This document shows positions 27,525 to 36,889 of a stretch of DNA of 64,000 bases, one piece after another. The translations under genes and the position numbers were made by a program. The DNA comes from Fodinicurvata halophila. GTDB lineage: Bacteria; Pseudomonadota; Alphaproteobacteria; Kiloniellales; DSM-21159. Position 1 is the first letter of the stretch; the number at the start of each line of letters is the position of its first letter. The notes under the pieces were generated by a model, which made no database searches, was not told the origin of the DNA, and saw only the letters and a program-made list of their open reading frames with translations. The stretch is from assembly GCF_042651425.1 (NCBI RefSeq), contig NZ_JBHSCW010000007.1:248001-312000 (forward strand), written 5' to 3'.

Positions 27525-27770
27525 TCAGTGATTGGTTCCGGCCCGGCGCCGGGCTTCGGCCAGCAGGTCGTCCAGGCTGTTGGAGCTGACGCCGCTGTCC
27601 ACGCCCTCGTCGATCAGCTGTTGCAGTTCGGCCAGGCGGGCCTGCCGGTCCTGGTCGCGTCGGATCAGGTCGCGGACGTAGTCGCTGGCGTTGCCGTAGC
27701 GGCCGCTCTTCGACTGGGAGTCCACCCAAGCCTTCATCTGTTCGGGCAGGGAAATGTTCATCGTCGCCAT
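27525..27770 (-). CDS. parD: Antitoxin ParD (ribbon-helix-helix)
   Basis: An 81-residue antitoxin. The ribbon-helix-helix opening is ATMNISLPEQMKAWVDSQ, followed by SGRYGNASDYVRDLIRRDQDR, the classic ParD signature. The acidic-basic C-terminus wraps around ParE. The ATG at 27770 is chosen because GGAGGACTGGCA precedes it at proper spacing; the longer frame has no ribosome site. Represses its own operon together with ParE. Confidence 0.93.
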   Translation of the reverse strand: MATMNISLPEQMKAWVDSQSKSGRYGNASDYVRDLIRRDQDRQARLAELQQLIDEGVDSGVSSNSLDDLLAEARRRAGTNH

Positions 27771-27803
27771 TGCCAGTCCTCCATGGTGGAGAGGATGGCA
27801 TAA

Positions 27804-27823
27804 TTTGGCAAAGATTGGCAAGA
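27804..27823 (-). promoter_or_regulatory. Direct-repeat operator candidate before parDE
   Basis: Two direct copies TTTGGCAAAGA and ATTGGCAAGA (27804-27823) lie 34-53 bases upstream of the parD start in an AT-rich patch. Repeated short sites of this kind near the promoter are typical for ParD autoregulation. Confidence 0.4.
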
Positions 27824-27848
27824 TTAGGATGTCGGTCCGTCTGTGCCA

Positions 27849-28098
27849 GGGTGCTTCGAGGCCCGACCCTCATCATCCTGAGGAGCCGCCGCAAGGCGGC
27901 GTCTCGAAGGGGGGTCGGGCACCTCAGCATGACGCGGTTTAGTGAATTGATTATAAACAAAAAAATGGCGTCACCCTGAGGTGCGAACGCAGTGAGCCTC
28001 GAAGGGTGCTGGCACCGGCGTTTGTGCTGGCCTGTGCCCGGCCCCACCGTCTGTGCCGGCATGTTTCGAGGGCCCCTATGGGGCCACCTCAACATGAG
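27849..28098. repeat. Cluster of intergenic hairpin repeats with a nested copy
   Basis: The outer copy has left arm GGTGCTTCGAGGCCCGACCC (27850-27869) and right arm GGGTCGGGCACCTCAGCATG starting at 27911. Its loop holds a complete second copy in the opposite orientation (27870-27910, CATCCTGAGG, stem GCCGCC/GGCGGC, CTCGAAGG). Further copies follow at 27967-28012 (GGCGTCACCCTGAGG to CCTCGAAGGG) and 28060-28098 (GTTTCGAGGGCCCC to CACCTCAACATGAGG). The 364-base gap 27771-28134 holds these and the parDE operator. Confidence 0.82.
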
Positions 28099-28134
28099 GG
28101 AAGGTTTTAGCGGACCACTCACCCCTGGTCTCCC

Positions 28135-29043
28135 TCATCCGTCCTTGGGCTCCGACAGGCGGGCGATTTCGGTGTGGTCGGCGTCGGCGGGGAGTTGGGC
28201 GCGGGCCTGGGCCCAGAGCTTGACGCTGGTCTCCAGCGTGGGGGTGTCCAGGCCCAGTTCGGCGGCCAGGTCGGACGCGGTGGTCAGGTCCTTGGCCATG
28301 AGGGAGAGCGCGAAGCCGGAGCCGTAGTCGTGGTTCAGGATGTACTGGGCCAGCTTGTTCTCGGTCGAATTGTTGCGGCCGGTGGACGCGTTCAGGATGT
28401 CCGTCATGCGCTGGCCCTCGATGCCGAAGCGCCTGGCGATGTTCACCGCCTCGCAGGCGGCGGCCAGGCCGGCGGCGGAGACGAAGTTGTTGAGCGCCTT
28501 GGCGGCGTGGCCGGCGCCCAGGGGCCCGGCCTCCAGCAGGGTGCCCATGGCCTGCAGCACCGGGCGCACGCGCGCCACCTGGTCCGGGTCGCCGCCGGCC
28601 ATGATGGCCAGCTTGCCCGAACGCGCCCGCGGCACGCCGCCGGAGACCGGGGCGTCGACCATGGCGATGCCGTGTTCGGCCAGCCGGTCGCCCAGGGCCA
28701 CGGTGCGCAGCGGCGCGCAGGAGGACATGTCGACCACCACGGCGCCGGGCTCCAGCCCCGCCACCAGGCCGGGGCTGTCGGCGGTGCCCAGCACGGCGGC
28801 CTCGACCACCGGCGAGTCGGGCAGCATGGTGATCACCAGCTGGCAGCCGCGGGGCAACTCGGCCAGGCTGTCGACGGGCGTGCCCCCGGTGGCCTCGGCC
28901 ACGGCCCGGCGCTTGTCGCCGTCCAGGTCGAACAGGCGCAGAGCATGGCCGCCGCGGGCCAGGCACTCGCACATGGGCGCGCCCATGTTGCCCAGCCCTA
29001 CGAAGCCGATCGGGCCCGTGACGGGGTTTGCCGCGTCGCCCAT
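28135..29043 (-). CDS. 3-hydroxyisobutyrate dehydrogenase-family oxidoreductase (copy 1)
   Basis: A 302-residue NAD(P)-dependent beta-hydroxyacid dehydrogenase. GFVGLGNMGAPM (13-24) is the nucleotide site, DAPVSGGVPRA the substrate loop and GHAAKALNNF carries the catalytic lysine. Family members oxidise 3-hydroxyisobutyrate, tartronate semialdehyde, 6-phosphogluconate-like or sulfolactaldehyde-type substrates; which applies here cannot be told. Its ATG overlaps the stop of the upstream carboxymuconolactone decarboxylase-like gene (TGATG). Last gene of the gntR-led unit and a paralogue of the enzyme at 36890. Confidence 0.92.
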   Translation of the reverse strand: MGDAANPVTGPIGFVGLGNMGAPMCECLARGGHALRLFDLDGDKRRAVAEATGGTPVDSLAELPRGCQLVITMLPDSPVVEAAVLGTADSPGLVAGLEPGAVVVDMSSCAPLRTVALGDRLAEHGIAMVDAPVSGGVPRARSGKLAIMAGGDPDQVARVRPVLQAMGTLLEAGPLGAGHAAKALNNFVSAAGLAAACEAVNIARRFGIEGQRMTDILNASTGRNNSTENKLAQYILNHDYGSGFALSLMAKDLTTASDLAAELGLDTPTLETSVKLWAQARAQLPADADHTEIARLSEPKDG

Positions 29044-29441
29044 CAGCTGTCCTGGCCCTCTTCCTTGTCGACCTGGTCCAGCACCTCGCGGGCGTTGCGG
29101 AAGGCGTCGATGGCCGCCGGGACGCCGCAGTAGATGGCGGTGTGCAGCAGGATCTCGCGGATCTCCTCGCGCGTCAGGCCGTTGTTCAGCGCGCCGCGCA
29201 CGTGCAGCTTCAGCTCGTGCGGGCGGTTCAGCGCCGTGATCATGGACAGGTTGATGATGGAGCGGGTGCGCCGGTCCAGCGTCTCGCGGCCCCAGATGGC
29301 GCCCCAGCAGGTGCTGGTGACGAAGTCCTGCAGGTCGCGGGTGAAGTCGTCGGCGTTGGCGATGGACTGATCCACGTACTCCTTGCCCAGTACCTCGCGG
29401 CGGATTTCCAGGCCCTTGTCATAGAGATCGCCGTAATCCAT
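29043..29441 (-). CDS. Carboxymuconolactone decarboxylase family protein (copy 1)
   Basis: A 132-residue all-helical protein of the CMD/AhpD-like family, close to PcaC in form: LYDKGLEIRREVLGKEYVDQS at the start, CWGAIWGRETLDRRTRSIINL, then GALNNGLTREEIREILLHTAIYCGVPAAIDAFR. The PcaC type decarboxylates gamma-carboxymuconolactone, but many catabolic clusters carry homologues of unknown reaction. It starts 9 bases after gntR and overlaps the dehydrogenase downstream. About half identical by eye to the copy at 30315. Confidence 0.9.
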   Translation of the reverse strand: MDYGDLYDKGLEIRREVLGKEYVDQSIANADDFTRDLQDFVTSTCWGAIWGRETLDRRTRSIINLSMITALNRPHELKLHVRGALNNGLTREEIREILLHTAIYCGVPAAIDAFRNAREVLDQVDKEEGQDS

Positions 29442-29450
29442 GGCTGTTGT

Positions 29451-30158
29451 TCACTCCTCTTCTCGATGGTCCGGCGTGTCGCCGGAAGATGGCGCAGGGA
29501 ACTGCGCCAGGATGACCTCTGTGGCGCGGCGCACGTGGTCCTCGGCGGCGGCGCGGGCGGCGGCGGCGTCGCCGGCCTTGATGGCGTCGATGATGCGGTC
29601 GATCTCCTTCAGCGTCTCGGGATAGCGGCCCGAGACCGACAGGGAGAGGCGGCGCATCTGGCTGACCCGGTTGTTCAGCTGGACCAGGAACTGGCCCACC
29701 ACGCGGTTGTCGGCGCCCTGGATCAATGTCTCGTAGAAGCGGTTCTTGACCTCGACGCGCTCGCCGGCGCGGCTGTCGTCGGCCAGGGCGTGCAGCTCGG
29801 CGGTGATGTCGTAGAGGCGCTGGCACTGCGCGGGCGTGGCGTTGCGGGTGAAGTCCTCGGCGGCCAGGCCCTCCAGCACGCCGCGCACGCGATAGATCTC
29901 CTCGGCCTGGCGGCGGTCGATGCTGGCCACCACGGGGCCGCGGTGCGGGATGTTGACCACCAGCTCCTCGGCGGCGAGCTGCTGCATGGCCTCGCGCAGC
30001 AGGCCGCGGCTGACCCCGAAGGCCTCGCACAGCCGGCTCTCGGCCAGGCGCTCGCCGGGGGCGAAGCGCCCCTCGAGGATCGCCAGGCGCAGCTGCTCCA
30101 CCAGCTTGCCGCGCAGCGACAGCGGCTCGCGTTCGATTCTCAGGTCGTCGAGTGACAT
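29451..30158 (-). CDS. GntR-family regulator, FadR/FCD type
   Basis: A 235-residue repressor. N-terminal winged helix: LRGKLVEQLRLAILEGRFAPGERL then ESRLCEAFGVSRGLLREAMQQLAAEELV (~15-70). C-terminal FCD effector domain (~85-215), with NRFYETLIQGADNRVV and a late DHVRRAT histidine typical of metal-assisted carboxylate binding. It leads the unit with the downstream decarboxylase and dehydrogenase genes and probably controls the surrounding uptake and catabolism genes in response to a small carboxylate. Confidence 0.92.
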   Translation of the reverse strand: MSLDDLRIEREPLSLRGKLVEQLRLAILEGRFAPGERLAESRLCEAFGVSRGLLREAMQQLAAEELVVNIPHRGPVVASIDRRQAEEIYRVRGVLEGLAAEDFTRNATPAQCQRLYDITAELHALADDSRAGERVEVKNRFYETLIQGADNRVVGQFLVQLNNRVSQMRRLSLSVSGRYPETLKEIDRIIDAIKAGDAAAARAAAEDHVRRATEVILAQFPAPSSGDTPDHREEE

Positions 30159-30247
30159 TCCGTTATCCCGTCAAAGCTGTACGACTCACCTTGGGGTCTC
30201 ATCGCCTTAAGCCAATCAAATTCCAAAAACCAGCGCAAACGTCTCTG

Positions 30248-30257
30248 ATATCGATAT
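30248..30257. promoter_or_regulatory. Palindrome in the gntR upstream region
   Basis: The perfect palindrome ATATCGATAT lies about 90 bases upstream of the gntR start in an AT-rich stretch between gntR and the upstream decarboxylase-like gene. Short AT-rich palindromes near the promoter are common FCD-type GntR operators, so autoregulation is plausible but unproven. Confidence 0.3.
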
Positions 30258-30314
30258 ATTATCGTTCGCAATCCAATGATCTGGAGTGCCCGGGTGCAAG
30301 GGGAAGGGGGCCGC

Positions 30315-30692
30315 TCAGCCCCCTTCTTCCTTGAAGATCTCCTGGGCCGTGCGGAAGGAATCCACGCCCGCCGGCACGCCGCAGTAAATGGCGACCTGCA
30401 GGAAGATCTCGCGGATTTCCGCCTTGGTCACGCCGTTCCGCAGGGCGCCGCGGATGTGCATCTTCAACTCGTGCGGCCGGTTGAGCGCGCTCAGCATGGC
30501 CAGGTTCAGCATGCTGCGCGTCTTGTGCGGCAGTTCCTCGCGGCCCCAGACAGCCCCCCAGCAGTATTCGGTGACAAGCTCCTGCATGGGCTTGTTGAAC
30601 TCGTCGGCCGAGTTGATCGACCGCTCGACGAATTCCTTGCCCAGGACCGACTTGCGGATCTCGAGACCGCGTTCATAAGTATCCTTGTCCAT
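30315..30692 (-). CDS. Carboxymuconolactone decarboxylase family protein (copy 2)
   Basis: A 125-residue paralogue of the protein at 29043: YERGLEIRKSVLGKEFVERSINS, CWGAVWGREELPHKTRSMLNL and GALRNGVTKAEIREIFLQVAIYCGVPAGVDSFR align throughout. Reaction unknown. It lies 105 bases after the substrate-binding protein gene, behind a strong hairpin with a U-tract, so it is probably expressed at a lower level or separately. Confidence 0.9.
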   Translation of the reverse strand: MDKDTYERGLEIRKSVLGKEFVERSINSADEFNKPMQELVTEYCWGAVWGREELPHKTRSMLNLAMLSALNRPHELKMHIRGALRNGVTKAEIREIFLQVAIYCGVPAGVDSFRTAQEIFKEEGG

Positions 30693-30756
30693 TTTCTGAC
30701 CTCTCTCGCTCGGGGGCCGGGTGCGGTGCCTGCTGGCAGCGGCTGGCCGGCCGGGG

Positions 30757-30788
30757 AAAAATGCGGCCGGGCCCGAAGACCCGGCCGC
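30757..30788 (-). terminator. Intrinsic terminator after the substrate-binding protein gene
   Basis: A perfect 9-bp GC stem (GCGGCCGGG 30763-30771 with CCCGGCCGC 30780-30788) and 8-base loop, followed on the minus strand by ATTTTT (30762-30757). It ends or reduces transcription of the uptake operon just after the substrate-binding gene. Confidence 0.8.
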
Positions 30789-30797
30789 ACGACAGGT

Positions 30798-32027
30798 TCA
30801 ATCGGTCGGCCACTTCGGCTCGGACAGGGCCAGGTCCTCGGGGAAGACCGTGACGGGCACGCCGTCCTGCCACTGGATGATGGTCAGGCTGGCGCCTTCA
30901 CGGCGGCCCTGTTCGTCGAAGCTGCGGGTGCCGCCGGGATAGTACTCGGCGGGGCCGCCCTCCAGGTTGCGCAGGGCCTCGCCGACGGCCTCGCGATCGC
31001 GGGCGCAGGCCTGCTCGAGCGCGTCCTTGAACAGCCACATGTCGCCGTAGGTGGAAATGGCGTTCTGGGTCATCCAGGGCTCGCCGTATTCCTCACGCAG
31101 CCGTTCGATCAGCTCTTCCTGGCCCTTGACGCCCCAGTTGGCGACGGCCGACAACACGCCTTCCAGCAGTTCCGGCTCCATGGTGTTGAGCACCTCCGGC
31201 TCGGCGATGGCGATGCCGAAGGAGATGGTCGGGACGTCGACCCGGAATTCCTGCATCTTCTCGAGGATGAGGTTGGCGTCCGAGATGACGGTGGGCAGGA
31301 AGAACAGCAGGTCGGGCTGGCTGGTGCGGATGCGCTGCACCAGCGAGGTGGCGTCAGTGAGGGGCGGCGTGAAGACCTCCTCGGACACCAGCTCCAGCCC
31401 GACGTCCTCCAGGAGACCTTCCTTCATGCGCTCGACCGAGGAGATCGAGGCCGCCGTGTCGTCGGTGATGATGGCCACGGTCTCGGGCCGCTCGCCGGTC
31501 TGGTCCTCGGCCAGGTTCATGATGATCGGCAGGGCGATCTCGGCCTGGGCGCCGGCCGAGGCGGCGGTCTGGAAGACATAGTCGAAGCCGCGCTCGGTGA
31601 TCAGGTCCGAGTAGGACAGCGTCAGGACCGGCAGCTTGGCCCGCTCGGTCACCTCCGTCACCGCGAGTGTGAAGGAACTCAGGTAGGATCCGGTGGCGCC
31701 CACCAGGTCCGGATACTCGGCCACCATGCGTTTCGCGGCGTTGGCTGCTTTCTCGACGGTATCACCGGAATCGATTTCCACGAGCTCCAGCGGGGCGCCA
31801 TCGAGACAGGAAATCCCGCCGGCGGCGTTGACGTCCTCGATCCCCATCTCGGCCCCCATCAGCATGACCTCGCCGGGGCGGGCGTAGTTGCCGGACAAGG
31901 GGGCAATCAAGCCGATCTGCACGGGCTCGGGATCGCCGTTGTCCTGTGCGGTGGCCGCGAACGGCACCGCGGCCGCGGCAACGGCCAATCCCGTGCCCGC
32001 GGCCAGTAATGTCTTGAACGATTTCAT
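30798..32027 (-). CDS. Branched-chain-type ABC transporter substrate-binding protein
   Basis: A 409-residue periplasmic binding protein of the LivJ/Peripla_BP_6 family. It has a Sec signal peptide (KSFKTLLAAGTGLAVAAAA, cut near ATA-QDN) and VQIGLIAPLSGNYARPGEVMLMGAEM, the usual start of the mature protein. The ligand may be a branched amino acid, an amide or an aromatic or dicarboxylic acid; the catabolic neighbours point to a carboxylate. The ATG at 32027 follows GGGAGGAAACATC. Last gene of the transporter set, followed by a terminator-like hairpin. Confidence 0.93.
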   Translation of the reverse strand: MKSFKTLLAAGTGLAVAAAAVPFAATAQDNGDPEPVQIGLIAPLSGNYARPGEVMLMGAEMGIEDVNAAGGISCLDGAPLELVEIDSGDTVEKAANAAKRMVAEYPDLVGATGSYLSSFTLAVTEVTERAKLPVLTLSYSDLITERGFDYVFQTAASAGAQAEIALPIIMNLAEDQTGERPETVAIITDDTAASISSVERMKEGLLEDVGLELVSEEVFTPPLTDATSLVQRIRTSQPDLLFFLPTVISDANLILEKMQEFRVDVPTISFGIAIAEPEVLNTMEPELLEGVLSAVANWGVKGQEELIERLREEYGEPWMTQNAISTYGDMWLFKDALEQACARDREAVGEALRNLEGGPAEYYPGGTRSFDEQGRREGASLTIIQWQDGVPVTVFPEDLALSEPKWPTD

Positions 32028-32060
32028 GATGTTTCCTCCCTATCTTTGTTTCCTGGGCAC

Positions 32061-32760
<700 letters not shown>

Positions 32761-32768
<8 letters not shown>

Positions 32769-34536
32769 GAGCACTCCACTTCTTGCCGAGGTAGGCCTCG
32801 ATCACCTTGTCATTGTGGATCACCTCCTGGGGCGGTCCCTCGACGATGAGTTCGCCGTGGTCCAGCACCAGGAAGCGGTCGACCAGCTGCACCATGGCCT
32901 GCATGGTGTGCTCGATGATGACGATGGTCTTGCCGGTCTCGGCCAGCTTGCGGATCACGTTGACGACGTCCTGTGCCTCCTCCGAACCGAGGCCGGCGAG
33001 GGTTTCGTCGAGCAGCAGGATCTCGGGCTGGCCCGCCAGGGCGCGCGCCAGCTCCATCAGGCGCAGGTCCTTGGTGGTGATGCTGCCGGCCATGTCCTGG
33101 CTGATGCCCTGCAGGTTGACCAGCTCGAGGGCTTCGCGGGTGATCCGTTCGGCGTCCTCCTCGCTGGCGGCGTGCACGTAGGCGCCCACCTTGACGTTGT
33201 CGTGCACGCTCATGCGCTTGAAGGGCCGCATGATCTGGAAGGTGCGCCCGACGCCGGCGCGGCAGAGCTGGTGCGGCTTGCGGCGCACCAGGTCCTCGCC
33301 GTGGACGAGCACATGGCCGCCATCCGGCGTCTGGAAGCCGTTCAGCAGGTTGAACAGCGTCGTCTTGCCGGCCCCATTGGGGCCGATGATGCCGAGGATC
33401 ATGCCCTTGTTAACCTGGAAACTGACGTTCTGCACGGCCTTCAGCCCGCCGAAGCTCTTGGAGATGCTCTGCACCTCCAGCACGATCTCCTCGGAGAGTT
33501 CGCGCTCGGGCCGTTCGGCAGGTGTGGTGGGGGCAGAAGGTTCCGCCGCCGCGGCCTCCTCGGTCGGGGCGGGCGCGGCCGTCCTGCCTTTGCGCTTCAC
33601 CACGTGATCGCGGATCTTCCAGTAGATGCCCTCGGGCGCCAGGATGATCAGGCCGATGATCGCCAGCCCGTAGACCACCCCCTGGATGCCGGGCAGGAAC
33701 GAGCCGAGCTCGGCATGCAGCGTCTCGGCCACGGGGATCAGGAAGGCGGCGCCGATGATCGGCCCCCAGACCGAAGCCACGCCGCCGAACATGGCGACCG
33801 TCAGGGCCTGGGCCGAGACCAGCATGCCGAAGACGCTCATGGGCGTGATGACGAGGATGAGGACGGCGTAGAAGGAGCCCACCGCGCCGGCGATCGCGCC
33901 GCTGACGGCGATGGAGCGCAGCTTCCAGGCCAGGGTGTTGATGCCCGCGGCCTCGGCGGCGGATTCGTTCTGCTTGATGGCGATGAGCGACATGCCGAAG
34001 CGCGTGCGCTCCACATGGCGGGTCACCAGGACGACGATCCCCAGCAGGATCATGGCCAGGACGGTGTAGACCCGCCCTTCGTCGAACTGCATGTAGAAGG
34101 CGGATCCCTCCTCGACCCGTGGCACGCTGATCTCAGGATAGCCTAGCCACTGGAAGATGTAGAGCAGGGTCAGCGGATAGGCCAGCATGGACAGGGCGAA
34201 GTAGTGGCCGCGCAGCCGGAAGGTCGGCAGGCCGATCAGCAGCCCGGCCAGCGCGCCGATCCCCGCCGCCACCGGCAGCATGATCCAGGGCGATATGCCG
34301 AGATGCACCTGGGCCAGCACCGTGGCGAAGGCGCCCAGGCCGAAGAAGGAGGCATGGCCGAAGGAGACGAGCCCCGTATAGCCGCTGAGCATGTTCCAGC
34401 TGAGCCCGAAGGTGGCCCAGACCAGGACGAGGGTCATGATCAGCTGGTAGTAGGAGTTGGTGACGAACATCGCCAGGACCAGGTAGCCCACGGCAAAGAA
34501 CAGGAACGGGCGGAGGGAGCGAAGGGTTTCAAGCAT
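32761..34536 (-). CDS. livMG: Fused permease-ATPase LivM-LivG
   Basis: A 591-residue fusion. Residues 1-~310 are a LivM permease with ~8-10 membrane helices (LSGYTGLVSFGHASFFGLGA at 50-69 is the family signature). A Pro/Ala/Glu linker (~315-347) leads to a LivG ATPase: Walker A GPNGAGKTT (385-393), VGRTFQIMRPF and LLLDETLAGL. These are usually separate genes; the fusion is in one uninterrupted frame. The start ATG overlaps the livH stop (TGATG). The open frame extends further upstream across livH, but that part is not coding. Confidence 0.94.
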
Positions 34537-35498
34537 CAGGTGCGCTCCACGCTGCGGCCGAAGAAGCCCTGGGGCCTCAGGATCACGATCAGCAGGAAGA
34601 CGACGAAGATGGTCGCGTTCTGCAGCTGTGTGGGCAGGATGATGGTCGAGAACTGCTGGATCAGACCGATGGTCATGCCGCCCCAGAAGGCCCCGATCAC
34701 GCTGCCGATCCCGCCCAGGACGACGCCGGCGTACATGAGCACCACGTACTCGAGCCCGACGAAGGGATGGAAGGGATAGTTGGTGGTCAGCAGCCCGCCG
34801 GCCATGGCGGTGATCATGGTGCCGAGTGCGAAGGCGGTCCGGTATGACCGGTCGACGTCGTTGCCCACATAGATCGAGGCCTGCGGGTTGTCGGCGGCGG
34901 CCCGGAGGGACTTGCCGAGGCGTGAGGTCTTGAGCACGTACCAGAGGCCGACCACGATGGCGGCGGAGATGACGGCCGATACGATCCGCGCCTTGTTCAG
35001 GAACAGCAGGACCCCATCGCCCCACAGGGGACCCAGGACCCAGGCGGAACTCGACAGCGGCGTATCGACCGAGACCAGCTCCGGCCCGAACAGGATCATC
35101 GCCCCGTTGTGCAGGACGAGGGCGATGCCGAGGGTCAGGACAAGCTGGGCATAGTGCCCCTCGGCCTCCATGCCTGTCGTGCGGATGCCGGTCACCTGGC
35201 TGATCAGGAAGCGGTGCACGGCCCAGCCGAACAGGTACAGCAGGGGCGCCATGGCGACCACGGCGATATAGGGGCTGACCGTGTTGCCCACCAGCGCCTG
35301 GATGCCGAAGACGATCAGGAAGAAGTACACGGCGTACATGCCCAGCATCATGAAATCGCCCTGGGCGAAATTGATGACGCGCATGATGCCGAAGATCAGC
35401 GAGAGGCCGGCGCACATCAGCCCGTAGATGGCGCCGACGAAGAGACCGGCGGCCAGGGCCTGCAGCACGGTCTCGATCAGGATCTGGGTCTCAGTCAT
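34536..35498 (-). CDS. livH: ABC transporter permease, LivH type
   Basis: A 320-residue inner-membrane permease with ~8 helices. GLFVGAIYGLMCAGLSLIFGIMRVINFAQGDFMMLG (18-53 region) is the LivH hallmark, and GMTIGLIQQFSTIILPTQ lies near the end. It pairs with LivM to form the import channel. Its start overlaps the MmgE/PrpD gene by 8 bases, tying uptake to the catabolic genes upstream. Confidence 0.95.
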   Translation of the reverse strand: MTETQILIETVLQALAAGLFVGAIYGLMCAGLSLIFGIMRVINFAQGDFMMLGMYAVYFFLIVFGIQALVGNTVSPYIAVVAMAPLLYLFGWAVHRFLISQVTGIRTTGMEAEGHYAQLVLTLGIALVLHNGAMILFGPELVSVDTPLSSSAWVLGPLWGDGVLLFLNKARIVSAVISAAIVVGLWYVLKTSRLGKSLRAAADNPQASIYVGNDVDRSYRTAFALGTMITAMAGGLLTTNYPFHPFVGLEYVVLMYAGVVLGGIGSVIGAFWGGMTIGLIQQFSTIILPTQLQNATIFVVFLLIVILRPQGFFGRSVERT

Positions 35499-36885
35499 CT
35501 GTCTTGGTGTCTCCCTGTACTGAGCCGCATTGGCCGATGATGGCGGAGGAGTCCGCCTGGCCGTCCAGCTGCCTGACCCGGGTCAGGATGTCGTTGGCGG
35601 CCGCCTGTCCCAGAGCCGTTTCGGCGGCCTTCAGGAAGCGCCGCTCGATCAGCTCGGCGTCGGCGAAGGCGACGTCGTCCATCTCGTGAGCGAAGCGATG
35701 TCCGTCCCCGGAAACCAGGGTCACGCGCGCGGCCTGCCGGCCCGGGAAGGCCCGGGTGAAGGCCCCGTCCTCGCGAAATTCGAGACAATCGATCAGGCGG
35801 GCGATGGCTGGATCGTCCAGCCGGGCGTAGTTCTCTTCCTCGATGGCGCCGCAGGCCAGCGTGGCGGCCACGCCGTAGGCGATGCTCATCTTGGCCTGCA
35901 GCGGGCGGGTGAACGGTCCCCGCGCGGCGCAGCCCGGGTAGTTCAGCGCGGCCTCGTAGGTATCCACCTCGACTGCGGCGATCTCGTCCGGGGAGAAGTC
36001 CGACTTCCGGAGCGCGGCCAGCGCGGCCTGGCAGGCCGACTGGGCGAAGTTGCAGGCCGGCACCTGCTTGTTGAAGACCGCGAGGATTTCCGCCTGGCCA
36101 TCGGGGAACAGCTGTACGCGTTCAGGGGCCTGCGTACGTCCATAGGCGGCGAAGAAGCCGGCCGGCCCCTCGAGGATGCTGGGCGATCCCCAGGCACCGG
36201 CTTGAGCCAGGCGCAGCGCGCGCAGGGCGTTGCGCGCGACGAATCCGGGATGGAAGTACATCTCGTCGGCGCCGTGGCGCGGCCACTCGTTCAGTCCGCC
36301 GCAGGTGTTGGCCGCCAGCGCCAGGGCGCTGCAGGTGGTCGCTTCGTCGAGATCCAGTGCCACGGCGCCGGCCAGTGCCGCCGCGAAGGGTCCGACGAGG
36401 CCGGTGGGGCGGTAGAGGCGCGCCAGCTCCGGCGTCATCACGGCGCGGCCGAGACGCCCCCCGATCTCGTAGCCCAGGATGGCGGCGCGCAGCAGCCGCT
36501 CTCCGTCGATGCGTCGGGTCTCGGCCAGGCCGAGCAGTGTGGGCCAGACCACCACGCCCAGGTGGGCGATGGCGGCGGCGTGCATGTCCTCGCGCACCAG
36601 CCCGTGGCCGGCCACGCCGTTGGCAAAGGCGGCATCCTCCAGGGATGTACGTTTGGCGGAGCCGATGATGGTGACACCGCCCTCGATTTCCGGAGCCAAC
36701 GCGGCCGCCTGCCGGCTCCAGGGCAGAGGACTGGCCTCCAGCGCGCAGGCCAGGAAGTCGACGAGGCACAGCCGCGCCTTCTGGTCCGGCGCACCTTCGA
36801 AGTGCGTGGCGTCAGCGGACAATGCTGCGGAGACGAGATCCTGCAACATCATGGGGCGATCCCCTGTGGTAGCGGGCATTGTCAT
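35491..36885 (-). CDS. MmgE/PrpD family protein
   Basis: A 464-residue member of the family that includes 2-methylcitrate dehydratase, cis-aconitate decarboxylase and iminodisuccinate epimerase. Visible: KARLCLVDFLACALEAS early, ANGVAGHGLVREDMH (in the usual HxxDxDD position the second half is altered to VREDMHAAAI), and CGGLNEWPRHGADEMYFHPGF. The change in the acidic loop suggests a substrate different from 2-methylcitrate. The ATG at 36885, 4 bases after the previous stop, is used; 36909 would overlap it. The neighbours suggest a step in breaking down a tri- or dicarboxylic acid. Confidence 0.88.
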   Translation of the reverse strand: MTMPATTGDRPMMLQDLVSAALSADATHFEGAPDQKARLCLVDFLACALEASPLPWSRQAAALAPEIEGGVTIIGSAKRTSLEDAAFANGVAGHGLVREDMHAAAIAHLGVVVWPTLLGLAETRRIDGERLLRAAILGYEIGGRLGRAVMTPELARLYRPTGLVGPFAAALAGAVALDLDEATTCSALALAANTCGGLNEWPRHGADEMYFHPGFVARNALRALRLAQAGAWGSPSILEGPAGFFAAYGRTQAPERVQLFPDGQAEILAVFNKQVPACNFAQSACQAALAALRKSDFSPDEIAAVEVDTYEAALNYPGCAARGPFTRPLQAKMSIAYGVAATLACGAIEEENYARLDDPAIARLIDCLEFREDGAFTRAFPGRQAARVTLVSGDGHRFAHEMDDVAFADAELIERRFLKAAETALGQAAANDILTRVRQLDGQADSSAIIGQCGSVQGDTKTDD

Positions 36886-36889
36886 CGCC

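Noticed and set aside
25814..28134. Insertion sequence or integrase suspected at the island's right edge
   Set aside because: No transposase motif, terminal inverted repeats, tRNA target or direct duplication was found; only hairpin repeats and a toxin-antitoxin pair are present.
30276..32009. A 577-codon plus-strand frame across the substrate-binding protein gene
   Set aside because: The minus strand has a LivJ-type protein with signal peptide, ribosome site and terminator; the plus-strand frame has none of these.
34537..35415. Extension of the LivM-LivG frame upstream through livH
   Set aside because: The upstream ~290 codons are the out-of-frame reading of livH; the true start at 34536 overlaps the livH stop and has a ribosome site.
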